From assembly GCF_000364445.2 (NCBI RefSeq), contig NZ_CP043538.1:2177612-2241611 (forward strand): a stretch of DNA of 64,000 nt, in the 5' to 3' direction. Of this stretch, positions 8,012-16,762 are shown in pieces. The position numbers and the translations under genes were made by a program. The notes beneath the pieces are model-generated. The model saw only the letters and a list, made by a program, of their open reading frames with translations. It made no database searches and was not told the origin of the DNA. The stretch's first letter is position 1; each line of letters starts with the position of its first letter. This DNA comes from Methylobacterium mesophilicum SR1.6/6. GTDB lineage: Bacteria; Pseudomonadota; Alphaproteobacteria; Rhizobiales; Beijerinckiaceae.

Positions 8012-8041
8012 AAGGCGCGCACCGGTCCCGGTGCGCGCCTT
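8012..8041. terminator. Convergent hairpin terminator after phnN and the outer-membrane gene
   Basis: A 13-bp perfect stem, AAGGCGCGCACCG (8012-8024) and CGGTGCGCGCCTT (8029-8041), has a 4-base loop. It lies between the 3' ends of phnN (+) and the outer-membrane protein gene (-), so it can serve both. There is no long T tract on either side. Confidence 0.7.
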
Positions 8042-8085
8042 CAGAAAACCGGTCCGGGAGGTTCGATCCCGGACGTCCGCGAGCC

Positions 8086-8934
8086 TCAGAGCCCGCCGAA
8101 CTTGTAATTGAAGCCGGCGCGGACGATGTCGCCCTCGGTGCGGAAGCGCGACACGTAGCCGGTGCCGGCGCCGACGCCCGGGACCGAGCCGACCAGCACG
8201 TTCTTGCTGCCGAGGTCGTAGTGGATGTACTCGGCCTTGATGGTCAGGGCATCGTAGCGCAGGCCCAGGTAGCGGCCGATCGCGAAGGTGTTCAGGAAGC
8301 TGTCGGTCGGCAGCGCGAACTCGATACCACCACCGTAGGCAAATCCGGTCTCCACGTCGTCGCGGCGGCCGGCGAAGGCGAGGGCGCCGCCCGGGGTGAA
8401 GAAGCGCGCGTCGTAGAGGACGCCGCCGTAGGCGAGGCCGCCCATGCCGTACACCATCACGCGATCGAAGGCGTAGCCGACGCGGCCGACGAGGGTGCCG
8501 ACCCAGTCGGTGCTCTGGCGGAAGGCGCTCAGCGCGTTGGTGGTGCCCAGGTAGTACCGCCGGCGGTTCAGATCGGTCCAGTCGACGCTGTTGGCGACGC
8601 CGACGACGATGCCCGAGCCGGGGGTGAACTGATAGTTGTAGCCGACCGTGCCGCCGATGTTGGCGAAGCCGTCATCGGAGATCGAGGTCGCCGCCGGGCG
8701 GGCGCCGGTCGCCACATTGGACGCGTTGACCGGCGAGATGCCGAGGGTGTTGATCCGCTGCCTGTCGGTGAAGACGTAGGAGGTCTCCAGACCGCCGTAG
8801 AAGCCCGTCCAGGTGAAGACCGGCACGGGGGTGAAGACCGGCGGCGGGGCGGCCCGGCGCGGCAGGTCGGCGGCCGAGGCAGCCGTCGTGACCAGAGCCG
8901 TCGCGGCGCTGGCGAGGAGGAGCTTCTTGAACAT
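8086..8934 (-). CDS. Outer-membrane beta-barrel protein (Omp25/porin-like family)
   Basis: This 282-residue protein begins with a clear signal peptide (MFKKLLLASAATALVTTAASA, cleaved about residue 21). After a Pro-rich linker comes a repeated pattern of beta strands starting at FTWTGFYGG, the typical opening of the small eight-stranded outer-membrane barrels of Rhizobiales and Methylobacterium. It contains VGYNYQF, VGRVGYAFDRVMVYGMGG, FAYGGGIEFAL and a C-terminal VRAGFNYKFGGL ending in an aromatic-rich strand as expected for BAM recognition. Its transport or structural role cannot be specified. It is a single gene with the hairpin at 8012 downstream. Confidence 0.85.
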   Translation of the reverse strand: MFKKLLLASAATALVTTAASAADLPRRAAPPPVFTPVPVFTWTGFYGGLETSYVFTDRQRINTLGISPVNASNVATGARPAATSISDDGFANIGGTVGYNYQFTPGSGIVVGVANSVDWTDLNRRRYYLGTTNALSAFRQSTDWVGTLVGRVGYAFDRVMVYGMGGLAYGGVLYDARFFTPGGALAFAGRRDDVETGFAYGGGIEFALPTDSFLNTFAIGRYLGLRYDALTIKAEYIHYDLGSKNVLVGSVPGVGAGTGYVSRFRTEGDIVRAGFNYKFGGL

Positions 8935-9246
8935 GGGGCGGGAATCCGGAGCTTGGGCGATGTTGCGAACAGTTAAGCTCCGCAGCGCCCGTTTCGCTAT
9001 GCCCTGCGTGCCACACCGTGACTTGAAAGCGACCGGTTACTCTGGGGCATTGGTATTCCGCCGGTTCATGATCGACCGATGTGGCTTGACAGCGACGCCG
9101 CGCGGGGCGCCCCCGTGCGCGCCGGACCTTGATCCAAGGCGGCCGACCCTCTAAGCGGACCGCGTTTTGCGCCCCTTTTTCCGAGTTCGGGGCGGCCGAC
9201 CAGGATCCGGGGCCCCCGTGTGGTCCCCGCCGCAGGAATGGGAATC
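8935..9246. other. Gene-free stretch before the tuf fragment
   Basis: I see no coding gene here. The left part should hold the promoter of the outer-membrane gene. The right part (about 9080-9246) ends in a leader directly joined to a tuf start codon, so it may be copied from the 5' region of a tuf gene. A TTGACA hexamer occurs at 9086-9091, but no convincing -10 follows. Confidence 0.4.
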
Positions 9247-9417
9247 ATGGGCAAGGAAAAGTTCTCCCGCACCAAGCCGCACTGCAACATCGGCACGATT
9301 GGGCACGTTGACCACGGCAAGACGTCGCTGACGGCGGCGATCACGAAGGTTCTGGCGGAGACGGGCGGGGCGACGGCTGCCCGGGAGCGGCGTCTCCACC
9401 GCGTAAGCGCGGCTTAA
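9247..9417 (+). pseudogene. tuf: Truncated EF-Tu gene (5' fragment of tuf)
   Basis: The first 43 codons (9247-9375) encode an unmistakable EF-Tu N-terminus, including [16 protein letters not shown] and the complete P-loop GHVDHGKTS. After GGAT the similarity stops abruptly, and the frame runs 13 unrelated codons to a stop at 9417. A full tuf gene is about 396 codons, so this is a broken partial copy. The break coincides with the edge of a mutY-like fragment on the other strand, which marks a recombination joint. An intact tuf must exist elsewhere. Confidence 0.88.
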
Positions 9418-9523
9418 GACCCGCTCGACGTTACCGTCGACGGCGGCCTCAGGCCGGTCGAAGGCGATCGCCGCGATGGCCCCCGCCGTGTAGGCGCCGA
9501 TCGCCCGGCAGTTTGCGCAGGCC
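9376..9523 (-). pseudogene. mutY: Internal fragment of mutY (A/G-specific adenine glycosylase)
   Basis: Reading the minus strand from about 9501 to 9376 gives IGAYTAGAIAAIAFDRPEAA followed by [21 protein letters not shown], the helix-hairpin-helix and catalytic-Asp (VDGNV) region of MutY. Just upstream, LRKLPG is in a different frame because of one extra base at 9502, so the fragment is frameshifted. Only about 50 of the usual ~350-380 residues remain. It abuts the tuf fragment on one side and a secreted-protein fragment on the other. Confidence 0.75.
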
Positions 9524-9647
9524 CTGGCCGTGTCGGGAAACCGCCGCCCGCGCCGCCACCGCCGCCCGGGCCGCCCTGCGCGAACGCGGTCGCCGCGCCC
9601 GCGACGACGATGACGGCCGCGACCGTGTCCCTGAGTATCCGCTTCAT
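9524..9647 (-). pseudogene. 5' fragment of a small secreted Gly-rich protein gene
   Basis: A good ribosome-binding site (AGGAGGAGAGG on the minus strand) precedes an ATG at 9647 encoding MKRILRDTVAAVIVVAGAATAFAQ, a normal signal peptide, then a GGPGGGGGAGGGFP run. At this point the sequence merges into the mutY-like fragment. The fused frame continues to 9414 as 77 codons, so a short chimeric peptide could be made, but the second half is out-of-frame mutY DNA. I do not recognise the parent gene. Confidence 0.5.
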
Positions 9648-9663
9648 GGCCTCTCCTCCTGCG

Positions 9664-9689
9664 ATTGTGGGAGCGCATTGTGGGAGCGC
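9664..9689. repeat. Tandem 13-bp direct repeat
   Basis: ATTGTGGGAGCGC occurs twice back to back (9664-9676 and 9677-9689), immediately upstream (minus strand) of the secreted-protein fragment and inside the scrap region. It may be a slippage product at a rearrangement joint. Confidence 0.6.
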
Positions 9690-9893
9690 CTGCGACGCCC
9701 GCGCCGGGCCGCAACGGGCCCTCGGGCCAAACCGTTCCGTCGGGAGGCCCAAACAGACGGGATGACACCGTCGTGCTCTGTCCTCGGCAAAGCGCCATCA
9801 CGGACTTGCGATCAGGAGCGGCCTCTGTAACGTCCCGCCGCACGAAGAAGAGCCCGGCCGCTGCCGGCGCCGATACTGATCGACGGAGACGCC

Positions 9894-11261
9894 ATGTCCG
9901 CCCCGCGAAACGACACGATCGGTATCGCGCCGACGAGCGCGCTCGACGAGGCCGCGGACCGGAAGCGCCGGATCTGGGCGATCGTCGGCTCGTCTTCGGG
10001 CAATCTCGTCGAGTGGTACGATTTCTACTGCTACGCCTTCTTCGCGCTCTACTTCGCGCCGGCCTTCTTCCCCAAGGGCGACTCCACCAGCCAGCTGCTG
10101 CAGACCGCCGGAATCTTCGCGGTCGGCTTCTTCATGCGCCCGATCGGCGGCTGGCTGTTCGGACGCATCGCCGACCGCGTCGGGCGCCGGACCTCGATGG
10201 TCATCTCCGTCCTGATGATGTGCTTCGGCTCGCTGCTGATCGGCATCCTGCCGACCTACGAGCATGTCGGCACCCTCGCGCCCGTCCTGCTGCTTCTCGC
10301 GCGCATGCTCCAGGGCCTGTCGGTGGGCGGCGAGTACGGCACCTCGGCGACCTACATGAGCGAGGTCGCCATCAAGGGTAAACGCGGTTTCTTCGCCTCG
10401 TTCCAGTACGTCACGCTGATCGGCGGCCAGCTGCTCGCCTCGCTGGTCCTGGTCCTGCTCCAGACCGTGATGAGCGGACCGGAACTCACCGCCTGGGGCT
10501 GGCGCATCCCGTTCTTTATCGGCGCGGGACTCGCCGTCGTTGCGCTCTACCTGCGCCGCTCTCTGGCCGAGACCAAGGACAGCAGCGACAAGGAGAACGC
10601 CGGCACCTTCGCCGAGCTGTCCAAGCACTGGCGCGCCTTCCTGGTGGTGGTGGCCTATACCGCCGGCGGCAGCCTGAGCTTCTACACCTTCACGACCTAC
10701 ATGCAGAAATACCTCGTCAACACCGCCGGCATGCCCAAGACCTCGGCCTCGCAGGTGATGACCGTGGTTCTGTTCGTCTACATGGCGATCCAGCCGATCT
10801 TCGGCGCGCTGTCGGACAAAATCGGCCGCAAGGCCAACATGCTGCTCTACAGCGGGCTGGGCACGCTCATGGTGGTGCCGCTGATGACGGCGCTCGGCAC
10901 CAACAAGGACCCTTATCTCGCCTTCGCGCTGATCACGCTCGGGCTCGCGGTGGTGTCGTTCTACACGGGCATCAGCGGCATCGTGAAGGCGGAGCTGTTC
11001 CCCACCAACGTGCGCGCGCTCGGCGTCGGCCTGTCCTACGCGGTGGCCAACGCCACCTTCGGCGGCACGGCCGAGTTCGTGGCGCTGTGGTTCAAGGACA
11101 ACGGCATGGAAAGCACGTTCTTCTGGTACGTGACCGTGCTGATGGCGATCGCCTTCGTGGCCTCGCTGATCATGCCGAACCCGAAGGTCCACGGCTATCT
11201 CGACGGCGCCGGGACCGTCGAGGAGGCGCTCGGCAAGAAGCCGCGCCTCGCCCACGCCTGA
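9894..11261 (+). CDS. MFS transporter, metabolite:H+ symporter family (KgtP-like)
   Basis: This 455-residue protein has about 12 membrane segments and the hallmark of the metabolite:proton symporters: [21 protein letters not shown] in the first helix region and the loop [13 protein letters not shown] between helices 2 and 3, repeated as [13 protein letters not shown] in the second half. [14 protein letters not shown] is also typical. The family includes alpha-ketoglutarate permease KgtP and dicarboxylate or osmolyte carriers, and this protein looks closest to KgtP, but substrate cannot be fixed from sequence. It is a single gene just downstream of the scrap region. Confidence 0.85.
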   Translation: MSAPRNDTIGIAPTSALDEAADRKRRIWAIVGSSSGNLVEWYDFYCYAFFALYFAPAFFPKGDSTSQLLQTAGIFAVGFFMRPIGGWLFGRIADRVGRRTSMVISVLMMCFGSLLIGILPTYEHVGTLAPVLLLLARMLQGLSVGGEYGTSATYMSEVAIKGKRGFFASFQYVTLIGGQLLASLVLVLLQTVMSGPELTAWGWRIPFFIGAGLAVVALYLRRSLAETKDSSDKENAGTFAELSKHWRAFLVVVAYTAGGSLSFYTFTTYMQKYLVNTAGMPKTSASQVMTVVLFVYMAIQPIFGALSDKIGRKANMLLYSGLGTLMVVPLMTALGTNKDPYLAFALITLGLAVVSFYTGISGIVKAELFPTNVRALGVGLSYAVANATFGGTAEFVALWFKDNGMESTFFWYVTVLMAIAFVASLIMPNPKVHGYLDGAGTVEEALGKKPRLAHA

Positions 11262-11345
11262 GTGGGGCCGCCCGGCTGGACCGGTGCGGCATTTCCCGAT
11301 GATATGCCTCCTGTCGGGCGCGCCAGACGCCCGCGGGAGGATACG

Positions 11346-12524
11346 ATGCTCAAGATCGCCGCGGTCGGCGCCCTGACCATCCTCGGTCTCGTCGCGACCA
11401 GCAAAACCCGCGCGGAGGACGCGGCGCCGTTCAGGCCGACGCAACCCGCCGGTTATCTCTTCGTCGGCGGCCGCTACGAGACGGCGAAGGACAAGACATT
11501 CGCCCGCGGGCAGATGTTCGTGGAGTACCGCGCGCCCGCGCGGATCACGCAGCCTTACCCGATCGTCCTCGTGCACGGCACCGCGCAGACCGGGACCAAT
11601 TTCCTCGGCACGCCCGACGGGCGGCCCGGCTGGGCGGACCGCTTCGCCGCCAAGGGATTCGCGACCTACGTGATCGATCAGGTCGGCCGCGGCCGATCAG
11701 GCGGCGACGCGGAGACCTACGGTCCCTACGCCCGCCTGCCGGTCGAGGATCTGGAGACCGTCTTCACCGGACAGGAGCGGTTCTCCCTCTATCCGCAGGC
11801 CAAGCTGCACACGCAGTGGCCCGGCGGACCGGGCATGCGCGGCAACGGCGCCTTCGACCAGTTCTACCAGTCGCAGGTGCCCTACATCGCGAGCGCCCTC
11901 AGGAGTGAGGAACTGGTCGATCCGGCGCTGATCGCGCTCCTGGAAAAGATCGGGCCGGCGATCCTGCTGACCCACTCCCAGGCCGGCGTGTTCGGCTGGG
12001 CCGTCTCCGATCAGCGGCCCGACCTCGTGAAGGCGCATGTCGCCGTGGAGCCTAACGGACCGACCTTCTACGATATCCGGTTCAAGGGCGGGACAGATTG
12101 GTACGAGCGCGTCGGCGACGCCCGCGCCCGGCCCTACGGCATCACCCGGGTTCCGCTGCACTTCGAGCCGCCCGTGAGCGGTCCCGCGGACCTCACGGTG
12201 GTCCAGGCCGATCAGCCAGCGCGTCCGGATCAGATCCGCTGCTGGCTGCAGGCCGAGCCGGCGCGGACCCTCCCGAACCTCGCCAGGGTGCCGGCCGTGA
12301 TCGTGACGGCCGAGGCGTCGTTCCGCGCCACGATGGATGACTGCACCGCCGCCTTCCTGACGCAGGCTGGGGCCAAGCCCGACCGGTTGGCGCTGGCCGA
12401 GCAGGGCATCCACGGCAACGGCCATATGATGATGCTGGAGTCGAACAGCGACGCAGTGGCGGACGCGATCGTCGGCTGGATCGAAGCCCGGACCGGCGCA
12501 CAGCCCGGGAAGCGCCGGCCTTAA
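11346..12524 (+). CDS. Exported alpha/beta-hydrolase (esterase-like)
   Basis: This 392-residue protein starts with a hydrophobic signal-like segment (MLKIAAVGALTILGLVATS, AED after). The alpha/beta-hydrolase core shows the oxyanion HGTAQTG motif (about residue 79), VIDQVGRGRSG, a nucleophile elbow THSQAG and a late GIHGNGH histidine. The ATG at 11346 follows GGGAGGA, fixing the start over the longer upstream frame. It is probably periplasmic. Similar proteins are annotated simply as alpha/beta fold hydrolases; the substrate is unknown. Confidence 0.8.
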   Translation: MLKIAAVGALTILGLVATSKTRAEDAAPFRPTQPAGYLFVGGRYETAKDKTFARGQMFVEYRAPARITQPYPIVLVHGTAQTGTNFLGTPDGRPGWADRFAAKGFATYVIDQVGRGRSGGDAETYGPYARLPVEDLETVFTGQERFSLYPQAKLHTQWPGGPGMRGNGAFDQFYQSQVPYIASALRSEELVDPALIALLEKIGPAILLTHSQAGVFGWAVSDQRPDLVKAHVAVEPNGPTFYDIRFKGGTDWYERVGDARARPYGITRVPLHFEPPVSGPADLTVVQADQPARPDQIRCWLQAEPARTLPNLARVPAVIVTAEASFRATMDDCTAAFLTQAGAKPDRLALAEQGIHGNGHMMMLESNSDAVADAIVGWIEARTGAQPGKRRP

Positions 12525-12579
12525 CCCGCCGCTTACCCTGTCCCGGCGAGGGTGATCCGGTCATCCGACGAGGGAACGC

Positions 12580-12861
12580 ATGACCGACATGACCGACACC
12601 GTAGGCGTTGCGGGCGACCGCATCCGCTCGATCATCGAGCGCGTGGAGCGGCTGGAGGAGGAGATCAAGGACCTGATGGAGGCCAAGAAGGAGGTCTTCG
12701 CCGAGGCGAAGGGCGAAGGGCTGGACGTCAAGGTGCTCAAGGAGATCCTGAAGATCCGCAAGCAGGACAAGGACGAGCGGGACGAGCAGGAAACCCTGCT
12801 CGACGTCTACCTTCGCGCCATGGATGCCCCCTCCCCGGCGCCGATCGCGCAAGCGGCCTGA
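12580..12861 (+). CDS. gapR: GapR-type nucleoid protein (DUF2312)
   Basis: This 93-residue protein has the DUF2312 signature: IIERVERLEEEIKDLMEAKK, a long coiled-coil helix, then EVFAEAKGEGLDVKVLKEIL and RKQDKDERDEQE. In Caulobacter GapR clamps overtwisted DNA ahead of replication and transcription and stimulates topoisomerases. The size and all lysines and arginines of the core match. It is followed by a GC-rich hairpin shared with the convergent purC. Confidence 0.9.
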   Translation: MTDMTDTVGVAGDRIRSIIERVERLEEEIKDLMEAKKEVFAEAKGEGLDVKVLKEILKIRKQDKDERDEQETLLDVYLRAMDAPSPAPIAQAA

Positions 12862-12872
12862 GACAGAGCCAG

Positions 12873-12897
12873 GGGGCGGCGCCCGGCGCGCCGCCCC
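12873..12897. terminator. Hairpin between convergent gapR and purC
   Basis: GGGGCGGCGC (12873-12882) pairs perfectly with GCGCCGCCCC (12888-12897) around a 5-base loop. It lies between the ends of two convergent genes. No T tract is present, so termination strength is uncertain. Confidence 0.55.
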
Positions 12898-12904
12898 ATC
12901 CCTG

Positions 12905-13894
12905 TCAGGCGCGTGAGGGCGTCCCGAGATAGGCCGCGAGATTGCGCCGGATGCGGGCGAGCGGCTCCTCGGCGGGATCGGGCAGCACGAAGCGCGCGCC
13001 CGTGATGGTCTCGTAGGCGCGGATGTAGACCGCGGCCGTTTCCAGAACGACGTCGGCAGGGATCTCCGGGATCGGGTCCGTGTAGGGATCGCAGCGCGCG
13101 ACGACCCAGTTCCGCACGAAATCCTTGTCGAAACTCTCCGGGGCCGCGCCGGACGCGAAGCGTTCGGGATAGCTCTGGGCGAACCAGTAGCGACTGCTGT
13201 CCGGCGTGTGGATCTCGTCGGCCAGGACGATGCGGCCGTCCGGATCGGTGCCGAACTCGTACTTCGTGTCGGCAAGGATCAACCCGCGCTCCCCCGCGAG
13301 GGCTTGCCCGCGGGCGAACAGCGCCAGCGCCGCCTCCGACACCGTTCGCCACTGCTCAGGCGTCAGCAGCCCGCGCTCCAGGATCTCGCCCTCGGTCAGG
13401 GGCTCATCGTGGCCGCCGTCGAACGCCTTCGTGGTCGGCGTGATGATGGCCCGGGGCAGGCGCTCGTTCGGCCGCATGCCCTCCGGGAAGCGGTGACCGT
13501 ACATGTCGCGCTCGCCCGCCCGGTACCGTGTCAGGATCGAGGTCGATGTGGTGCCCGCGAGGTAGCCGCGCACCACCACCTCGACCGGCAGGATCTCCAG
13601 GCGACGGCCGACCACCACGTTCGGGTCCGGATAGGCGATCACGTGGTTCGGGCAGATATCGGCCGTCTTCTCGAACCAGTAGCGCGCGGTCTGGGTCAGC
13701 ACCTGCCCCTTGAAGGGGATCGCGGCCAGCGCGCGGTCGAAGGCACTGATACGGTCCGAGGTGATGAGCACGCGCCGCCCGTCCGGCAGGTCGTAATTGT
13801 CCCGCACCTTGCCCCGGTAGTGGTTCGGCAGTTCGGGCAGGGTCGCCTCACGCAGAACTTGATGTGCGTGCGGAACGAGGTCGGCCGTGTTCAT
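12905..13894 (-). CDS. purC: Phosphoribosylaminoimidazole-succinocarboxamide synthase (SAICAR synthetase)
   Basis: This 329-residue enzyme joins CAIR and aspartate using ATP in purine synthesis. Visible motifs are [27 protein letters not shown] N-terminal (KVRDNYDL), [15 protein letters not shown], the substrate loop [13 protein letters not shown], and [11 protein letters not shown] with [12 protein letters not shown]. The length and the DGGHDEP loop match the longer ADE1-like class found in many Alphaproteobacteria rather than the 240-residue E. coli type. It is a single gene. Confidence 0.95.
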   Translation of the reverse strand: MNTADLVPHAHQVLREATLPELPNHYRGKVRDNYDLPDGRRVLITSDRISAFDRALAAIPFKGQVLTQTARYWFEKTADICPNHVIAYPDPNVVVGRRLEILPVEVVVRGYLAGTTSTSILTRYRAGERDMYGHRFPEGMRPNERLPRAIITPTTKAFDGGHDEPLTEGEILERGLLTPEQWRTVSEAALALFARGQALAGERGLILADTKYEFGTDPDGRIVLADEIHTPDSSRYWFAQSYPERFASGAAPESFDKDFVRNWVVARCDPYTDPIPEIPADVVLETAAVYIRAYETITGARFVLPDPAEEPLARIRRNLAAYLGTPSRA

Positions 13895-14264
13895 CGGGGC
13901 TGTCCGTCAGACTGCGCGGCGATCACGCCGCCGCGCCTGTGTGCGCGGAGCGACCGGAGATTTCCAGTCCCCGGCGGGCACCGCGGACATCTGCGGCAAG
14001 ATTCCGGCTTGGTGCCGGCACCATGTCCCGCGTCCGGACTGGCCGGCGGCTTGGTCGATCGGGTTTCGACGCCCGTTCCGCCGCTCAGTGTCGTCGGTAT
14101 AGGGCGGAGCCGCGGCCGGTGCCGTACCGTTCCGAGCCCGCTGCTTGACCGGTTGAAACATACTAGTCGGGCTCGAGACCCGGCCCTATCCTACTGACCA
14201 CTGCACATTGTAGGCATCCGGGTGGCCGCGGGGACGGGCGACGCCGCCTGACAGCCGAGGCCCG
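13895..14264. other. Intergenic region between purC and the Crp/Fnr gene
   Basis: These 370 bp separate two divergent genes and presumably contain both promoters. I see no coding sequence, RNA gene or clear repeat. Several short frames here lack recognisable protein content. Confidence 0.4.
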
Positions 14265-15017
14265 ATGACAGGATCAACGCATCAGTCGAGCAGGCATCCG
14301 TTCCTGCGCAAAATCGAGAGCCTCGCCCTGTTCAGACCGAGCGAGGCGGAGCTCGCGGCCTTGAATGCTCTGCCCATGCAGATGGCGACGATCGAGGCTA
14401 ACCGGGACATCGTCCGGGAAGGTGACCGCCCGTCCCGCTGCTTCGCGGTCTTGGAGGGCATCGCCTGCACGTACAAGTCGACGCGGTCCGGAAAACGACA
14501 GGTCATGGGCTATCACGTGCCCGGCGACGTGCCGGACTTCCTGAGCCTCCACCTGGAAACCCTCGACATCAGCATCGCCACAGTCAGCGCATGCCGCCTC
14601 GGCTTCGTTCAGCACGAAGCGGCGCGCGCCATGCTGCGCGCGCACCCACGGCTCAACGACGTGTTCTGGCGCGCGACGCTGATCGACGCCGCCATCGTGC
14701 GGGAGTGGATGCTCAATACGGGCCGGCGGGAAGCCTTCGCCCGCATGGCCCACCTGTTCTGCGAACTGGTGATCCGCCTCGGCGCGGTCGGGCTCGCTCC
14801 GGACCGGACCTGTGACATCCCCATGACCCAGCCGGAACTCGCGGACGCCCTCGGCATCACGCCGGTCCATGTGAACCGGACCATCCGGGACCTCAAGGCC
14901 GCCGGCCTGATCACGCTACGCAGCCGCCGCCTCACGGTTCACGACTGGAATGGACTGGTATCGGCGGCGGAGTTCGACCCCACCTACCTGCACTGCCGCG
15001 ATCAGGACGCGTCGTAG
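14265..15017 (+). CDS. Crp/Fnr-family transcription regulator
   Basis: This 250-residue protein has an N-terminal cyclic-nucleotide-binding-like barrel (about residues 35-125, with REGDRPSRCFAVLEGIACTYK) and a C-terminal winged helix (about 165-230, MTQPELADALGITPVHVNRTIRDLKAAGLI). It lacks the N-terminal cysteine cluster of Fnr, so oxygen sensing by Fe-S is not expected. Such proteins are numerous in Methylobacterium; the signal and targets are unknown. The gene stands alone. Confidence 0.88.
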   Translation: MTGSTHQSSRHPFLRKIESLALFRPSEAELAALNALPMQMATIEANRDIVREGDRPSRCFAVLEGIACTYKSTRSGKRQVMGYHVPGDVPDFLSLHLETLDISIATVSACRLGFVQHEAARAMLRAHPRLNDVFWRATLIDAAIVREWMLNTGRREAFARMAHLFCELVIRLGAVGLAPDRTCDIPMTQPELADALGITPVHVNRTIRDLKAAGLITLRSRRLTVHDWNGLVSAAEFDPTYLHCRDQDAS

Positions 15018-15273
15018 ACCGCCGGCTGCGCGCTTGACGCTGAGGCCCTCTCCGTCAGGTGAGTCAGTCGGTCAAGGTAGTCCGCGGCCGCTCTGCCCGT
15101 AGCGAACGCGGTCGCGGGACTCCGCCAGGAGCCGAGGTCAGCAGGTCCGAACCTGGGGCGACCCAGCGGTAGCGGAATTCTCAAGCTCGCCGACCGGGAA
15201 AGAAATCCGCGCGTTCGCGCAGCGAGAGGCGCGTCATGGCCGATGCGGCGCTTGGTTCCTGGGCCGGGACTGA

Positions 15274-15358
15274 TGGTGCGGGTGGTCGGACTCGAACCGA
15301 CACTCCTTGCGGAACCGGATTTTGAGTCCGGCGCGTCTACCAATTCCACCACACCCGC
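15274..15358 (-). tRNA. tRNA-Leu (anticodon CAA)
   Basis: The minus strand reads an 85-nt class II tRNA including an encoded CCA (15274-15276). The acceptor stem is GCGGGTG with CACCCGC, the D-loop contains GGTAGACGC, the anticodon stem-loop CCGGACTCAAAATCCGG places CAA at the anticodon, the long variable arm is present, and the T-loop is GGTTCGAGTCC. It decodes UUG. Confidence 0.95.
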
Positions 15359-15652
15359 ATCGAGTCGCGTTGGCGACCCGATTGCTCCTAGCGCAGTTTG
15401 CCTCCGACCGGGAGTCCCGCCACGAGCTGCGATCGGCGTCTCGCCTTACACTGGAGGCAGAAGCTTCGCCGGTCGCTCGACCGCCGCACTATGGCGGCGC
15501 CGGAATCCGCCGCGAGGTCGGCAGGATGTTGCTCGGCGCACGTCGGGAGAGGGCTGAAGGGACCGAACGGCTCGGTTGTCCAGTGAGCCGATCTGGCCAA
15601 GGCGAGGCGCCTATGCTCAAAGGGCGGCCGGTTGTTCGATACGGTAGGTTGA

Positions 15653-16234
15653 ATGCTCCGCCGGCTCTACGCGTGGATCCTGGCCCTCAGCGGCAGGCCC
15701 TCTGCGCCCTACGCGCTCGGCGCAGTGGCCTTCGCCGAGAGTTCATTCTTCCCGGTGCCGCCCGACGCCATGCTCGTGCCCATGGCGGTGAGCCGTCCCG
15801 ATCGCGTCTGGTTCTACGCGACGATCGCGACGGTGGCGTCGGTGCTGGGCGGTCTCGTCGGCTACGCCATCGGGGCGCTTCTGTTCGATTCCGTCGGTGC
15901 GTGGCTGATCCGCCTCTACGGCCTGCAGAACTCCGCGGCCACCTTCCAGGAATCGTATGCCCAGTACGGGCACTGGGTCATCCTGCTAAAGGGCCTGACG
16001 CCGATCCCCTACAAGCTCGTCACCATCACGTCGGGCTTCGCCCATTACAGCCTGTTCTGGTTCACGGTGCTGTCGATCCTCACCCGAGGCGCGCGGTTCT
16101 TCATCCTCGCCGGATTGCTCGGTCGATACGGCGTTCAGATCCGCGGCGTGCTCGACCGGCATCTAAATGCCGTGGCGGCGATTTCCGTCGCGGTCATCAT
16201 CCTCGGCTTCCTGCTCTTCAAGGTGATCCTGTAG
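15653..16234 (+). CDS. DedA/SNARE-associated family membrane protein (YqaA-like)
   Basis: This 193-residue protein has four to five membrane segments and the DedA-superfamily pattern: an amphipathic re-entrant FAESSFFPVPPDAMLVP near the start and GLTPIPYKLVTITSGFA later. DedA proteins are thought to act in lipid or undecaprenyl-phosphate translocation. It is smaller than classic DedA and resembles the YqaA branch. It is separated from dsbB by only 2 bp, suggesting co-transcription. Confidence 0.85.
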   Translation: MLRRLYAWILALSGRPSAPYALGAVAFAESSFFPVPPDAMLVPMAVSRPDRVWFYATIATVASVLGGLVGYAIGALLFDSVGAWLIRLYGLQNSAATFQESYAQYGHWVILLKGLTPIPYKLVTITSGFAHYSLFWFTVLSILTRGARFFILAGLLGRYGVQIRGVLDRHLNAVAAISVAVIILGFLLFKVIL

Positions 16235-16236
16235 CG

Positions 16237-16725
16237 ATGAACACGGCGGCTGCACTGCGTGTGAAGACGGCGGGCCTCTGGCTCGCGATCCTGGCCGGCC
16301 TGATCGTGGGCGCCGTCCTCGTGATGCAGTACGGATACGGCTACGCGCCCTGCAAGCTGTGCCTCACCGAGCGCCTCCCCTACTACGCCGCCGTGCCGCT
16401 GGGCCTGATCGCGCTGTTCGCGCCCGAGCGTCTTGGGCGGATCGCTCTCGGGCTCGCGGCGCTGGGCTTCCTCTACGGGACCGGCATCGGGATCTACCAT
16501 GCCGGAGCCGAATGGGGCTTCTGGCCGGGGCCCGCCGATTGCGGGGGCGGCACCGGCGCCAATCCGGGGCAGATCGGCGAATTCCTCAACGCGCTCCAAT
16601 CGACCAAGGTGGTCGACTGCTCGGTGGCGGCGCTGCGGGTCCTCGGGGTCTCCCTCGCCGGGTGGAACGCCCTGGCGTCCTTTGTCCTGGCCTCCCTGGC
16701 CGGCAGCGCGGCCGCACGGGCCTGA
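16237..16725 (+). CDS. dsbB: Disulfide bond formation protein B
   Basis: DsbB (162 residues) is an inner-membrane quinone reductase that reoxidises DsbA. Four hydrophobic segments are visible. The first periplasmic loop has the CKLC (CxxC) pair and the second periplasmic loop has two cysteines (PADCGGG and VVDCS), the four redox residues required. The ATG at 16237 comes right after the DedA-like stop; longer upstream frames are disregarded. Confidence 0.9.
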   Translation: MNTAAALRVKTAGLWLAILAGLIVGAVLVMQYGYGYAPCKLCLTERLPYYAAVPLGLIALFAPERLGRIALGLAALGFLYGTGIGIYHAGAEWGFWPGPADCGGGTGANPGQIGEFLNALQSTKVVDCSVAALRVLGVSLAGWNALASFVLASLAGSAAARA

Positions 16726-16762
16726 CCGGGGCGGGCCGTCCGGAGCAAGCTGGCACAAGGTC

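Noticed and set aside
9247..9375. A functional EF-Tu or a regulatory leader peptide
   Set aside because: Only 43 codons remain, ending at a joint with mutY-like DNA. There is no downstream gene in phase to regulate.
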